A stretch of 56,773 bases of DNA, from the NCBI GenBank assembly GCA_947165255.1, contig CAMUZR010000019.1, positions 1-56,773 of the forward strand, given 5' to 3'. A model generated the notes under the pieces. The model did no database searches and had not been told where the DNA came from. It was given only the letters and a program-made list of their open reading frames with translations. The stretch is from an uncultured Bacteroidales bacterium. Its GTDB lineage: Bacteria; Bacteroidota; Bacteroidia; Bacteroidales; P3. A program made the position numbers and the translations under genes. Of the stretch, positions 32,203 through 41,677 are shown one piece after another. The first letter of the stretch is position 1; each line of letters begins with the position of its first letter.

Positions 32203-33120
32203 CTATATCCCCCAGACCAACCGACTTTCCGTCCCAACTTCCAAGTGAACGATTCTCCCCAGAATCAATGCGTGATTGTCGCTACCAATATGCCCTGCTG
32301 GGAAATCAAAACAAACCGGGTAGTCATATTCTTTCACATTGTCCCAGACTATTTCTTCAGCCCTTTTGCCAAACGGAATGGTGTTGTCGTGCATGTCGCT
32401 CAACTGTCCTATCACCAGCCCTGCCAGGTCGCTCAGCATTCCATTGCGTTTCAGGTTCATCATCATGCGGTCTATGTGATATAAATATTCGTCCAAGTCC
32501 TCAATGAAGAGAATCTTATCCCGCGTGTCAATGCTGCTCCTAGTGCCGCAGAGGCTGTAAAGCATGGACAAATTGCCTCCCACCAGCATCCCATTGGACT
32601 TGCCCGGCCGGTTCAGCGGATGGGGCTTGCATGAATAGGCCAAGCCCTCGCCAAACAACGCCTTGCATAGCGTTTCTGTGGCCGGATAGGTCTTGCACCA
32701 TGCGTCTTCAGGCACATTGATAGGCATCACCCCATGCAGGGTCTCTGTGTTGTGGTTTTGGTGTATGTGGCTGTGCAGCACCGTCACGTCGCTATAGCCC
32801 ACAATCCATTTTGGCTTTGCCTGAAACTGTGTGAAATTCAGTCTGTCAATTATCCTCACAGTGCCATACCCTCCGCGGGCACAGACGATGGCTCTGATGT
32901 CGCTGTCGTCAAGCAACTGCTGCATCAGCCGGGCGCGGGTCTCGTCGTCTCCGGCAAATTGGTTGTCGGCATCAAATAGGTGGGGCGGGAGCACCACCTC
33001 CAGTCCCCACGATTGGAAAAGCCGAATAGCTGGGGTCAATTCTTCTTCCGTTACCTTGCGGGCTGGGGCGGCAATGGCTATTTTGTCTCCGGGCACTAAG
33101 TAGGGTGGTCGATTCATCAT
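32203..33120 (-). CDS. LD-carboxypeptidase (S66 family)
   Basis: 305 aa from ATG 33120 (MMNRPPYLVPGDKIAIAAPA); the frame extends upstream through the terminator hairpin, which is not coding. The family signatures are the N-terminal PGDKIAIAAPARKV, the nucleophile region CARGGYGTVRIIDRLNF (Ser is replaced by Gly/Tyr context as in GGYG) and IVGYSDVT. The S66 enzyme removes the terminal D-Ala from murein tetrapeptides in recycling (LdcA). The catalytic Glu and His lie in the C-terminal half (FIEDLDEYLYHIDRM). Confidence 0.9.
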   Translation of the reverse strand: MMNRPPYLVPGDKIAIAAPARKVTEEELTPAIRLFQSWGLEVVLPPHLFDADNQFAGDDETRARLMQQLLDDSDIRAIVCARGGYGTVRIIDRLNFTQFQAKPKWIVGYSDVTVLHSHIHQNHNTETLHGVMPINVPEDAWCKTYPATETLCKALFGEGLAYSCKPHPLNRPGKSNGMLVGGNLSMLYSLCGTRSSIDTRDKILFIEDLDEYLYHIDRMMMNLKRNGMLSDLAGLVIGQLSDMHDNTIPFGKRAEEIVWDNVKEYDYPVCFDFPAGHIGSDNHALILGRIVHLEVGTESRLVWGI

Positions 33121-33151
33121 AAATATTTTTTTTCGTGAGGTGATAATAAAA

Positions 33152-33180
33152 TGAGAGCCCATGGGGCTCATGGGCTCTCA
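33152..33180 (-). terminator. terminator of the permease gene
   Basis: A perfect 12-bp stem (33152-33163 with 33169-33180) with loop GGGCT, followed on the minus strand by a T-rich stretch. It lies 28 bp past the stop of the NCS2 permease gene. Confidence 0.85.
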
Positions 33181-33207
33181 CGGATTATACTTTCGGCTGT
33201 GGGCCGT

Positions 33208-34536
33208 TTAGAAGAGTCCAGCAGCACGCAGCGCGTTCACAAGGTAGCGTATCACAAAGAGAATGGCCAGCACCCACATGGTAACGCTGATTTTCTTGGC
33301 TCGGCCATGGCCGCTGCAACCATTGAGGATAACGTAAACGATTACACCAATCATGATGCCTTCCGAAATGCTGTAGCACAGCGGCATAAGCAGCATGGTG
33401 ATGAAAGCGGGAATGGCCTCGCTGTAGTCGTTCCAGTCAATCTTGGTAATGCTGGAACACATCATCACGCCCACAATAACCAGGGCAGGACCAGTGGCGG
33501 CAGCAGGGATGGCCAGGAAGAGCGGGCTGAGGAACAGCGCCAGCGCAAAGCAGCAGGCAATCACCAGTGCGGTGAGGCCCGAACGTCCGCCTTCGCCCAC
33601 TCCGGCTGCGCTCTCAATATAAGTTGTCGTGGTGGAAGCACCCATGCAAGAACCCACCGTGGTGGCCACGGCATCGGCCATCAGGATGTGGCCTATCTTG
33701 TCAATCTTGCCATTCTCGTCCACCATGCCCGCCTTCATCGATACCCCTACCACCGTGCCGATGGTGTCGAACATGTCGATGAACAGGAAGGTGAAGACCA
33801 CGATAAGCATATCCCATGTGAAGATGTTGTGGAACTCGAACTGGAAGAAGATGGGTTCGATGGAGGGAGGCACGGAGGCCACACCGTTGAATTGGGTCAC
33901 GCCCATCGGAATGCCGATAAGGGTAGTGACCAGTATGCCCCACAGTATGCCGCCCTTGACGTTCAGCACCACCAGCAGGCCTGTGATGAAGATGCCGATG
34001 AGGGCCAGCAGGCCGCTGCGGTCGGTCAGGTCAAAGAGGGTGACAAAGGTGGCATCGCTGTGGACGATGATGCCTGCACTCTTCAAGCCGATGAAGGCAA
34101 TGTACAGGCCTATACCCACGCTGATGGCAGCCTTCATGCTGGTGGGAATGGAGTCCACAATCAGTTCACGCACCTTGCAGATTGACAGCAGGATGAAGAT
34201 GATACCTTCAATTAGGATGGCCGTCAGGGCAAACTGCCAGCTGTAGCCCATGCCCAGGCAGACGGTGTATACAAAGAAGGCGTTCAGCCCCATGCCGGGA
34301 GCCAGACCAAAAGGCTTTTTTGCCCATACAGCCATTATCAGCGTACCCACGATGGCTGCCAATGCGGTGGCTGTGAAGACGGCGTTTGTGGGCATGCCCT
34401 GGTCGGCTAGTGCGCTGAAGATTCCTGGGTTGACGGCCAGTATGTAGGCCATGGTCAGGAAGGTGGTGATGCCGGCGATTATCTCGGTCCGGATGCTTGT
34501 GACGTTGGGGTCAAACCCAAATATTTTCTTAAGCAT
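33208..34536 (-). CDS. NCS2-family purine permease
   Basis: 442 aa with about 12 membrane helices and the AzgA/PbuG-type signature: FGFDPNVTSIRTEIIAGITTFLTMAYIL at the start, GLAPGMGLNAFFVYTV in helix 3, and TTTTYIESAAGVGEGGRSGL with the conserved Asn/Glu binding region near residue 285. It should import adenine, guanine or hypoxanthine through the inner membrane. The DUF5020 outer-membrane protein gene lies 21 bp upstream, so the pair likely works as an uptake route across both membranes. Confidence 0.93.
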   Translation of the reverse strand: MLKKIFGFDPNVTSIRTEIIAGITTFLTMAYILAVNPGIFSALADQGMPTNAVFTATALAAIVGTLIMAVWAKKPFGLAPGMGLNAFFVYTVCLGMGYSWQFALTAILIEGIIFILLSICKVRELIVDSIPTSMKAAISVGIGLYIAFIGLKSAGIIVHSDATFVTLFDLTDRSGLLALIGIFITGLLVVLNVKGGILWGILVTTLIGIPMGVTQFNGVASVPPSIEPIFFQFEFHNIFTWDMLIVVFTFLFIDMFDTIGTVVGVSMKAGMVDENGKIDKIGHILMADAVATTVGSCMGASTTTTYIESAAGVGEGGRSGLTALVIACCFALALFLSPLFLAIPAAATGPALVIVGVMMCSSITKIDWNDYSEAIPAFITMLLMPLCYSISEGIMIGVIVYVILNGCSGHGRAKKISVTMWVLAILFVIRYLVNALRAAGLF

Positions 34537-34556
34537 AACTATAATGTATTATTATG

Positions 34557-35261
34557 TTAGAAAACCCATTTCACGCCAGCACAGGGGGCTACGTTGAAGC
34601 CTTCGTTCTTGGCCCACTCTATGCCAGTGTGCCAGCCGCCTGCAAAGTTGTAAGCAATCTCTACCTCGCCGCCAATCATCAGGTTGGGGCAGTTGAAGAA
34701 CTGGCCGATATTATACCAAATCTGAGGCTCCGAAAGCACCACGAGGGTGTTGTTGCCAAAGGTGTTCTCGCTCCACACATCCAAAAAACCTGAGAAAGTC
34801 ACACCATACACCCCAAACAGGTGCTGCATGCCCCAAACGAAGGTGAACTGGAAAGGCAGGTAGTCCTGCATGCCGCGGATGTTTTTGTACATCAGCTCAA
34901 AAGTAAAAGTGTTGGTGAAGTCGGCGTTGTGCAGGAAATACTCCACACCAAAGAGCCAGCAATTTCTTGCGTTGTTGCCACCGTTCCATTCCACGTGCAG
35001 GCTGAAGGGATCCAGCGCCGTCCCGTGCCAGAAATTCAGGGCGCGGCTGATTTCGGTATAGTAGCCCACAGGCTCAGATAGGTCGAACGGGTGATAGATA
35101 TCGTTAAAGAAGAAAGTGCTTCCCCAGTTGTCGCCTTTGAACATCTCAAGGGTGGTGGTGAAGTGTCCGCGGTTGAAGTCGTACATCTCCTGAATGTTGG
35201 TCTGGGCCTTGGCTCCAACAAATGCCAGCAGCATGGCTGCAACTAATACGATTTTTTTCAT
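34557..35261 (-). CDS. DUF5020 family outer-membrane protein
   Basis: 234 aa from ATG 35261 (signal peptide MKKIVLVAAMLLAFVGAKAQ). It matches DUF5020, a Bacteroidota family that resembles Tsx-type nucleoside channels: alternating beta strands, aromatic-rich (STFFFNDIYHPFD, YYTEISRALNFW). Being in an operon with a purine permease supports a role as outer-membrane nucleoside or base channel. This inference rests on context and fold pattern. Confidence 0.83.
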   Translation of the reverse strand: MKKIVLVAAMLLAFVGAKAQTNIQEMYDFNRGHFTTTLEMFKGDNWGSTFFFNDIYHPFDLSEPVGYYTEISRALNFWHGTALDPFSLHVEWNGGNNARNCWLFGVEYFLHNADFTNTFTFELMYKNIRGMQDYLPFQFTFVWGMQHLFGVYGVTFSGFLDVWSENTFGNNTLVVLSEPQIWYNIGQFFNCPNLMIGGEVEIAYNFAGGWHTGIEWAKNEGFNVAPCAGVKWVF

Positions 35262-35270
35262 AGTGAGCAT

Positions 35271-35618
35271 CTTTTAATTGATATTAAGTATATTATTCTT
35301 TCGTCAACAATAATTGAACGAATGATTTTAGGTTGCAAATTTACGAACTTTTATCCAAAGTAACAAATTTTTAACATTCGGCCCGTCTTCATAAAACAGG
35401 CCTACTGCCCAAGATGCCCACAATGGAATTGCTTGAGAGTCTTTATCCCACCGCTTTCTTAGCAGCTGGATAACGAATTGGTATTGAGGCGGAGATGAAT
35501 GGAATGTGGTGCTGTCTAAAGTGCCTAGGATTCTCGCAGTCCATGCTCACAAAAGAACAAGCCCCTTCGTGCGGTTACCGCGCGAAGGGGCTTGTCAACC
35601 TCTTCCATCCCCTTCTCG
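35271..35618. other. intergenic region with promoter and bidirectional terminator
   Basis: A -7 element (minus strand; plus CAAATTTA, 35336-35343) drives the DUF5020/permease pair. A perfect 12-bp stem-loop, CAAGCCCCTTCG 35558-35569 / CGAAGGGGCTTG 35583-35594, terminates the lipoprotein gene to its right. Nothing else is supported. Confidence 0.65.
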
Positions 35619-36419
35619 TCAGAAGTAGGCAACAGCGATTTCTGTGCGGATGTTGCCATGCCGCAGAGTGCCACTGACGGGGCGTCCGTCTTCGTCACAG
35701 GAGTACTCTGCCGTGAACGATGTCCCCTCGTCGCAGTCTGCCGCCACGGGACAACCCACGCTGAAATGCAGTGGAAGCATGTGGTAGTATTCCCCCATCA
35801 CTCCCGTATGGGTCAGGCTCCAGCAGGTAGACAGTTCCATCCCGAGGGGAAGGCGTAAGGGGTTGGGCGTATCGCCGTATCGGAATGCCGTGCGCTGCAC
35901 CTCCGTGCCGTCCTCCCGGATACTCTCTTCCGACACGTTGCCGCCCTGCCATGCAAAGCGGCGTTCGTAGTCGTGCTCCCTGCCGTCGGCTGCATGGCGG
36001 CGGTAGCTGACGCTGACGGGATGCGCGCCGTCGTAGGCGAAAGTGCAGTCCGTGGTGCCGCCCTGCATCGTGAGGGTCTGCCGGGCCAGTTTGCCGTCAG
36101 AATAGATGTAGGTCCAGCGTTCGCGCATTGTCCCGTCGGCGGTATATACGGCGGTCTCCGTCAGGCGTGTGCCCGAATAGCGGCACTCCATCCGTTCCGT
36201 GCGTCCGTCGGGCAGTAGGCAGCTGACACCCTCTAACAGCGTGTCCTGCCACTCGAAAGTGTATTCCAGCCTATAGGCTGTGTCGGGCGTGTGCTGCGTG
36301 ACGGTTATATGCGCCACGCGCCCCGACGGTAAATGACTGTTGTCCTTCTCCTTCCCGCACGACATAAGGGTCAATATCGTGGTAAGGACAATAACTGTGG
36401 TTCGAATTACTGTTCTCAT
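35619..36419 (-). CDS. putative lipoprotein, YD-repeat-like
   Basis: 266 aa from ATG 36419, chosen because it gives a lipoprotein signal (TVIVLTTILTLMSC) directly; longer starts are possible but add an unlikely N-terminus. The protein is made of short beta strands (YRLEYTFEWQDTLLEG, WTYIYSDGKLARQ, RRFAWQGGNVSEES) like those of the lipoprotein at 20746. The function is unknown. G+C content is higher than in its neighbours. Confidence 0.7.
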   Translation of the reverse strand: MRTVIRTTVIVLTTILTLMSCGKEKDNSHLPSGRVAHITVTQHTPDTAYRLEYTFEWQDTLLEGVSCLLPDGRTERMECRYSGTRLTETAVYTADGTMRERWTYIYSDGKLARQTLTMQGGTTDCTFAYDGAHPVSVSYRRHAADGREHDYERRFAWQGGNVSEESIREDGTEVQRTAFRYGDTPNPLRLPLGMELSTCWSLTHTGVMGEYYHMLPLHFSVGCPVAADCDEGTSFTAEYSCDEDGRPVSGTLRHGNIRTEIAVAYF

Positions 36420-36491
36420 GATGGATGTCTTTTTTGCGCAGTCCAGACGGATTGCCTTCATTTTATTTTCGTTAGAACTCTTCAATTAATG

Positions 36492-36938
36492 TTATTTTGC
36501 TGTACGCAACGGTGTGAAGTTCAGACTGTAGCCCTCACTGCCGTAGAGTGTGAGCGTTTCTTTCTCGGCATTGTAGGTGAAGTTGAGGGTTTCGGTCATT
36601 CCGTCGGCTGAGAGGGTGATGGTGCCGTTGGGGCGCTTGTAGGTGTAGGTGAACGGAATGGTCTCCTCGTCGTTACGGTCGGCACTCACATATCTCGATG
36701 TGAACTCGCCACTTGCCGTACTCTTAAATGCTATGATGCCCGTCTCTACCGATTCCTGCATCACTCCGTTTTCATCCTCGTAGGTGCCTCTCTCTTCATA
36801 CACCCATGAGGTTTGATACACGTCGTTGATGTACTCGTCGCTCGGGATGGGGAATTGGTCGTCGTAGGGGTCGCAGGCTGCCATCATCATTGTGGCTGCC
36901 ACAAATAGAATGCTTGTGATTTTTCTTAAAGTTTTCAT
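36492..36938 (-). CDS. small lipoprotein, duplicated copy 1
   Basis: 148 aa with lipobox (MKTLRKITSILFVAATMMMAAC). The mature part contains a tyrosine- and threonine-rich beta segment (IPFTYTYKRPNGTITLSADG). No family is recognised. It is almost identical to the protein at 37064-37510; differences are concentrated in the middle (GTYEDENGVMQ, KSTASGEFT versus DTYEDKNGVMQ, ESMASGKFT), mostly amino-acid-changing, which could indicate selection. Confidence 0.75.
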   Translation of the reverse strand: MKTLRKITSILFVAATMMMAACDPYDDQFPIPSDEYINDVYQTSWVYEERGTYEDENGVMQESVETGIIAFKSTASGEFTSRYVSADRNDEETIPFTYTYKRPNGTITLSADGMTETLNFTYNAEKETLTLYGSEGYSLNFTPLRTAK

Positions 36939-37063
36939 TGTTTGTTGTTTTTATATGTTAATATTGAATCGAGTGTTCTTTGTTTGTTTTGCTTGAATAG
37001 TCGTATGCAGGGGCTGAAATGTTACACAATGTAATTATTTTCGTTAGAACTCTTCAATTAATG

Positions 37064-37510
37064 TTATTTTGCTGTACGCAACGGTGTGAAGTTCAGACTG
37101 TAGCCCTCACTGCCGTAGAGTGTGAGCGTTTCTTTCTCGGCATTGTAGGTGAAGTTGAGGGTTTCGGTCATTCCGTCGGCTGAGAGGGTGATGGTGCCGT
37201 TGGGGCGCTTGTAGGTGTAGGTGAACGGAACGGTCTCCTCGTCGTTTCGGTCGGCACTCACATATCTTGATGTGAACTTGCCACTTGCCATACTCTCAAA
37301 TGCTATGATGTCCGTCTCTACCGATTCCTGCATCACTCCGTTTTTGTCCTCGTAGGTGTCTCTCTCTTCGTACACCCAGGAGGTTTGATACACATCGTTG
37401 ATGTACTCGTCGCTCGGGGTGGGGAATTGGTCGTCGTTGGGGTCGCAGGCTGCCATCGTCATTGCGGCTGCCACAAATAGAATGCTTGTGATTTTTCTTA
37501 ATGTTTTCAT
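37064..37510 (-). CDS. small lipoprotein, duplicated copy 2
   Basis: 148 aa, paralogue of 36492-36938. Lipobox in MKTLRKITSILFVAAAMTMAAC. The C-terminal half (ETVPFTYTYKRPNG to the end) is nearly identical to copy 1. A role cannot be stated. The 48-aa membrane gene lies upstream on the same strand. Confidence 0.75.
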   Translation of the reverse strand: MKTLRKITSILFVAAAMTMAACDPNDDQFPTPSDEYINDVYQTSWVYEERDTYEDKNGVMQESVETDIIAFESMASGKFTSRYVSADRNDEETVPFTYTYKRPNGTITLSADGMTETLNFTYNAEKETLTLYGSEGYSLNFTPLRTAK

Positions 37511-37549
37511 TGATTTAAATTTTTAAGGTTGTACAATATTTGATTAAAC

Positions 37550-37696
37550 TTACTTCGTCAATATTATTGCCAATATGTCTATAGCGATTATCACCGCCAC
37601 GATACCGCCATAAAACAGCTTGGCCGCTATCCTGTCCTTTCTGCTCGGCAGCACGTTTTTTCTGCCACTGACATCACAATTATGCATCATTTTCAT
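37550..37696 (-). CDS. 48-aa small membrane protein
   Basis: ATG 37696 to TAA 37550. A strong ribosome-binding site (AAAGGAG) precedes the start, which is unusual for this organism and supports real translation. The peptide has a basic N-terminus with several Lys and Arg residues (RKNVLPSRKDRIAAKLF) and then a hydrophobic helix (GGIVAVIIAIDILAIIL). It lies immediately upstream of the duplicated lipoproteins on the same strand. No family is recognised. Confidence 0.6.
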   Translation of the reverse strand: MKMMHNCDVSGRKNVLPSRKDRIAAKLFYGGIVAVIIAIDILAIILTK

Positions 37697-37891
37697 TTTT
37701 TCTCCTTTCTTGTTATCATTTATTTTGCCTTAATTGCTTGGTTTCTTAATCACTTGTTGAAAACTTTCTTGTCTTTGTTTTCTGATGCAAAAGTACTGTC
37801 ATTCTGTAAATTAAAATTGCCGAATCCTTGCGAGTTTTGCGCAATTTCTCTACGACAACACACTTTTTTGCCGATATGTGAAAAATATTTG

Positions 37892-37899
37892 TATATTTG
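37892..37899 (+). promoter_or_regulatory. -7 element of the AraC gene
   Basis: TATATTTG at 37892-37899, with TTTG at 37867-37870 (gap 21 bp), upstream of ATG 37936. Confidence 0.7.
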
Positions 37900-37935
37900 C
37901 AAATCGAAAAAGCTTAAATTATAATGGTTTAGAAT

Positions 37936-38844
37936 ATGGATCAAAGGATAATAGAAATTGACGATTCGAAGAAGGACGAAATCCGTGTTTTCGACAATAC
38001 GGGAGCAAATATCATCGAGAAGGATTTCTGCCTTGTTATGGACAATTCGCCAATAGTGAAACATGCTGACATAGGTGTCCCAGTGCGTTCTCCAGAACAC
38101 CGTATTATGTTGGTTAAGAAAGGCTCTGTTGATTATACACTAAATTATATGGACTTTCATGTTTCGGAGGGCGAAGTGCTGATGATACCTGCCAACTATA
38201 TTATCATTATGAACGGGCATTCTGGCGACTTTAACGCCCGTGTCCTCTCCTTCCGTTTTACAGGCATGGGCGAATCCAATCTGGTCGGATATGAAGTCAT
38301 TAAGTTACGGCTCGGCTATAATGAGGAACAGGTATTTGAGAATTTCTTCCAAATGATGAACCAAGTACTCTCATCGCCCACGGCGGGCAAACGCGATTTT
38401 GAGCATCTCGTTATTTCCATGCTTTTCCGCATTCAGGGACTCAACTTTGCACAGAACGGACTTCAGGCTCCAGCTATGGGAGACCGAAAACAGGCAATTG
38501 TTTCATAATTCATGCAACTACTCAACGCAAGATGGCCTGCTCCGCGTTCCATCGCCACCTATGCCGACAAACTTGGCGTTTCGGCCAACTATCTAAGTGT
38601 CGTGATTAAAGAAAGGTCCAAGCACACAGTCATGGAGTGGGTGGACATAAGGACAGTGACAGAGATTAAAATGCTGCTCCACGACCCATCTAATCTAACT
38701 GTAGACCAAATCGCTGAACGCCTGGATTTCTCTTCTTCCTCACAGATGATAAGGGTGTTTAAAAAAGTGACAGGTGTCACCCCCATCGAATACAGGAAAA
38801 CCAAATCAGCGGGAATCGGAAAGAAGAAACCTTCCAACAGATAG
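37936..38844 (+). pseudogene. AraC-family regulator split by an in-frame TAA
   Basis: The frame is continuous from ATG 37936 to 38844 except for a single TAA at 38506-38508. The N-terminal part (190 aa) is a cupin-like effector domain. The C-terminal part is the AraC double helix-turn-helix (YADKLGVSANYLSVVIKE, then LTVDQIAERLDFSSSSQMIRVFKKVTGVTPIEYRK). The stop falls at the domain boundary, so an internal ATG at 38512 could yield the DNA-binding half alone. Either a recent nonsense mutation has broken it, or the two halves are made separately. A terminator follows at 38896-38934. Confidence 0.8.
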
Positions 38845-38895
38845 TTACTCCGTATTCGTTTGCAAGTCTGACCCATCAACTCTATTGATTTATCA

Positions 38896-38934
38896 CCACG
38901 GCAAGCACACCACGCTTGCCGTGGCTCATTTTTT
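38896..38934 (+). terminator. terminator after the AraC gene
   Basis: CCACGGCAAGC (38896-38906) pairs with GCTTGCCGTGG (38914-38924), followed by a T-run. Confidence 0.85.
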
Positions 38935-39030
38935 ATGACCTTGTGGCAACACAATGCATAATATGAAATTTTCCTGACAACGATAATTCCGGCCTTCTTG
39001 GCCATTTGTTTAATCAAAAATTTCAGTATT

Positions 39031-39300
39031 ATGTACCAGTTCAAGCAAGACCTCGCTATGGCCGATTTCCCCGACCACAGCAACGTTGCGCCAAGCGAGA
39101 GCAGAGAAAGCTTGCTTACTATGCCGAGCCTAAGCAACGTCACCGAAGGTAAGGAGAGTGCGAGCAAACGCCTCGCCAACGAAATCCACTCCAACAAACC
39201 ACTCATGTCCGCCCTCCAAGCCACCGGCTACACCCGCCCCCGCAAAATCCTCTCCCCAAAACAACTCCAAATCATCTACTCCTTCCTCGGCGAACCCTAA
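39031..39300 (+). CDS. DUF4248 family protein
   Basis: 89 aa from ATG 39031 (MYQFKQDLAMADFPD). It ends LMSALQATGYTRPRKILSPKQLQIIYSFLGEP (split here only for description), which is the DUF4248 hallmark: a Gly-Tyr-x-x-x-x-K-x-L pattern and the terminal LGEP. DUF4248 proteins are small and common in Bacteroidales, often near mobile or polysaccharide genes; their role is unknown. A strong terminator follows at 39322-39360. Confidence 0.75.
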   Translation: MYQFKQDLAMADFPDHSNVAPSESRESLLTMPSLSNVTEGKESASKRLANEIHSNKPLMSALQATGYTRPRKILSPKQLQIIYSFLGEP

Positions 39301-39321
39301 ACAAATACCCCCCCCTAACAC

Positions 39322-39360
39322 AATCAAGGGCGAGACCTCCGGCCTCGCCCTTGATTATTA
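39322..39360 (+). terminator. terminator after the DUF4248 gene
   Basis: 13-bp stem AATCAAGGGCGAG (39322-39334) / CTCGCCCTTGATT (39344-39356), then TATTAAG. Confidence 0.85.
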
Positions 39361-39654
39361 AGTAATTGCTCAAATTTATTTTACATATAATTGCCATCTA
39401 ATTGACCATTAATTTTAAATTAATGGATTATTAATGGTAATTCGTGTTTAAACAATATGCACATTATTTTTGCTTACCGACTTACAAAACAATTCTGCCG
39501 TGTTACCGTCATTTTCCCCAGTTCAATCTGTTTTTTGTCCTTTCTTGCCCACTTTTCACCCCTCTCTTTTCGTGACAATGCCACCCTGAACATACTGTAA
39601 TATCGGACTGTATGATGTTTGACCAATTGAGCAGGCAGCACAGGCAATTCCTAT
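39361..39654. other. gene-free region
   Basis: About 290 bp, AT-rich in its first half (short TTAATTAATGG-type repeats around 39400-39440). I see no ORF, clear promoter or RNA gene. Confidence 0.5.
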
Positions 39655-41574
39655 TCAGTCGGACTGTTTTTGGGCGGGGTCGGGCAGGGTGACAAAGTCG
39701 CCGTGCTCTTTGACGTATTCGATAAAGTGTCGGTAGAATTTGTGCTGCGAAAGGGTCTCGGCATTGCCCAGAATGATGAGTTTCATGCGGGCCCGTGTGA
39801 TGGCCACGTTCATGCGGCGGAGGTCGCGCAGGAACCCAATGGTGCCTTTCTCATTATCACGCACCATGCTGATAATGATGACGTCGCGTTCCTGCCCCTG
39901 GAACCCGTCCACGCTGTTGACAGCTATCTGCCTCCGCAGTGTGCGGAAGAATTTCTGCCAGCGCAACAGCTTTCTAATCAGTCGCACTTGGGCGCGGTAG
40001 GGCGAGATGATGCCGAAGTCGACCCGCTCGTCCTGTATCTTAGTCAGGCCAATCATCTCCACATAGTCGCGCAGGGTGTGTATCAACAGTCTTGCCTCTT
40101 CGGCATTGCTGCGGCTGAGGGTGCGGCTCTCCTTCTCGCCAAAGTGGCATTGCGAGGTGTCAATCCACATCAACGGAGTGTCGATAGGCGACACGAGGCG
40201 GTCCGCCACTTCGGGGGCGGCCGTGAGGCGGTCGTGATAGAACCAGTGGGACGAGAAGCCCATGATTTCCTTATTCATGCGGTATTGCACCGTCAGCAGC
40301 GAGACGCTCTCGGGTTTGGCCTTGGCCACTTTCTGCATCAGCGTTTGGTCCAGTCCGCCGCGGGCGGCTTCGGGGCACTTGATCGTGGGCGGCAGCTGCT
40401 GGTGGTCGCCGCTGAAAATGACGCGGTCGGCCTTCAGGATGGCCGCCCAGCAGGCAGGCTCCAGCGCCTGCGCCGCCTCGTCAATGAAAAGGGTGGAGAA
40501 GTGCCGGTGTTCCAATATGTGGTAGGCGCTGCCAATGAGCGTACATGCCACCACTCGGGCTTGGTCGAAGAGGTCGTAGCGAATGCGTATTTCCAGCTCT
40601 GTGGCGCGGTCGCGCATCTTGGCCAGGCGGGCCTGCTTCTCGCGCGACTTGCCGCCCCCGGCATTGCCCTCGCGCAGGGCGAGGCGGATGCTCCACAGTT
40701 CGGCATAGTCGGGGTGGGCCGCATAGCGCCTCTCGTAGCTGCAGTCCAACATCTCGTTGCTCATGCGCAATGGGTTGCCGACTCGCAGCACGTTCACCCC
40801 CCGTCGCGACAGCTGCTCGCTGATCCAGTCCACGGCCGCATTGCTGGGGGCGCACACCATTACCTGCGTCTCGCGCTGTAGCGTCTCAATGATGGCTTCC
40901 ACCAGTGTGGTGGTCTTGCCCGTTCCCGGAGGACCGTGAACAATGGACACCTCCTGCGCTTCCACCACTTTCTGCACGGCATCCTCTTGGCTGCGGTTCA
41001 GCCAGGGAAACGAGAGGCGGGGAAGCCTGCGGTAAGATGGACGTAGCGTGCCGATGAGGGTGTCGCGCAAATGGACGAATTTCTCGTTATCGCTGCGCAT
41101 GGCGGAGGCAAGGGCCTCCTGCATCACTTGGTAACTGGTTGTGTCGATGCACAGCTGCACCCCCAGGAGATGGGTCTCCTCCAGCGCTTTCAACGACTGC
41201 AGCGCGCTCTTGTTGGGCAGGGCAACGCTCATGACGCCGACATCCACCTGCTCCACATAGCACTGATAGGGTGTCTCTTTCACCGACTGCCCATTGTCGC
41301 TCAAGTAGAAGAAACTCACTGGCTTACCCGGCTCAAAATCCATGTCGGTCTCGTCGTCTGCCACCTCGAAAAAGAGGGTCAGTACCAGCTGGTCCAGGGC
41401 GTTGTATTCGCTGTGGCCCAGCGAGATGGGGTAGCGGCAACCAGGCTCCTGCATACGGCTGCCAATACGGTCGGCGGTCAGTGCCTTGGCATAGTTCTCG
41501 CGTTCGTAGACCATCTCCTTTTTCAGAAGTTCGGACTGCTTCTGTAGTGCTGCTATTGGGTTGATTCTTTCCAT
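39655..41574 (-). CDS. SF1B helicase, IGHMBP2/SMUBP2-like
   Basis: 639 aa from ATG 41574 ([17 protein letters not shown]). Superfamily 1 motifs in order: Walker [11 protein letters not shown] near residue 215, motif Ia [13 protein letters not shown], Walker [13 protein letters not shown], motif [16 protein letters not shown], motif [16 protein letters not shown], motif [17 protein letters not shown], motif [13 protein letters not shown]. It probably unwinds nucleic acid; bacterial members of this group often act in recombination or RNA processing. It stands alone. Confidence 0.92.
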   Translation of the reverse strand: MERINPIAALQKQSELLKKEMVYERENYAKALTADRIGSRMQEPGCRYPISLGHSEYNALDQLVLTLFFEVADDETDMDFEPGKPVSFFYLSDNGQSVKETPYQCYVEQVDVGVMSVALPNKSALQSLKALEETHLLGVQLCIDTTSYQVMQEALASAMRSDNEKFVHLRDTLIGTLRPSYRRLPRLSFPWLNRSQEDAVQKVVEAQEVSIVHGPPGTGKTTTLVEAIIETLQRETQVMVCAPSNAAVDWISEQLSRRGVNVLRVGNPLRMSNEMLDCSYERRYAAHPDYAELWSIRLALREGNAGGGKSREKQARLAKMRDRATELEIRIRYDLFDQARVVACTLIGSAYHILEHRHFSTLFIDEAAQALEPACWAAILKADRVIFSGDHQQLPPTIKCPEAARGGLDQTLMQKVAKAKPESVSLLTVQYRMNKEIMGFSSHWFYHDRLTAAPEVADRLVSPIDTPLMWIDTSQCHFGEKESRTLSRSNAEEARLLIHTLRDYVEMIGLTKIQDERVDFGIISPYRAQVRLIRKLLRWQKFFRTLRRQIAVNSVDGFQGQERDVIIISMVRDNEKGTIGFLRDLRRMNVAITRARMKLIILGNAETLSQHKFYRHFIEYVKEHGDFVTLPDPAQKQSD

Positions 41575-41677
41575 TTTAAGTGATTGTAGCATGGACGGAT
41601 GTGGCGAAACTGCCGGCCCACAGTGTCATCTTTGGTGCTAGGGTAACGCAGATGAAAGAAAATTATTTCATAAAAAG

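Larger units (their letters stand above)
36463..37513 (-). repeat. tandem duplication of a 479-bp segment
   Basis: 36463-36941 and 37035-37513 (offset 572 bp) are nearly identical and each carries one 148-aa lipoprotein gene with its upstream and downstream edges. About 94 bp of unrelated DNA separates the copies. The low divergence indicates a recent event. Confidence 0.9.

Noticed and set aside
33151..34185. 344-aa plus-strand open frame opposite the purine permease
   Set aside because: His- and Gly-rich translation without any signature; the opposite strand is a clear 12-helix permease.
19201..38508. Reassignment of TAA to a sense codon
   Set aside because: Two genes are interrupted by in-frame TAA (19201, 38506), but integrase, miaB, the M6 peptidase and others end normally at TAA, so a code change is not supported.
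39670..40881. 403-aa plus-strand open frame opposite the helicase gene
   Set aside because: The minus-strand frame encodes all SF1 helicase motifs; this frame has no recognisable domain.
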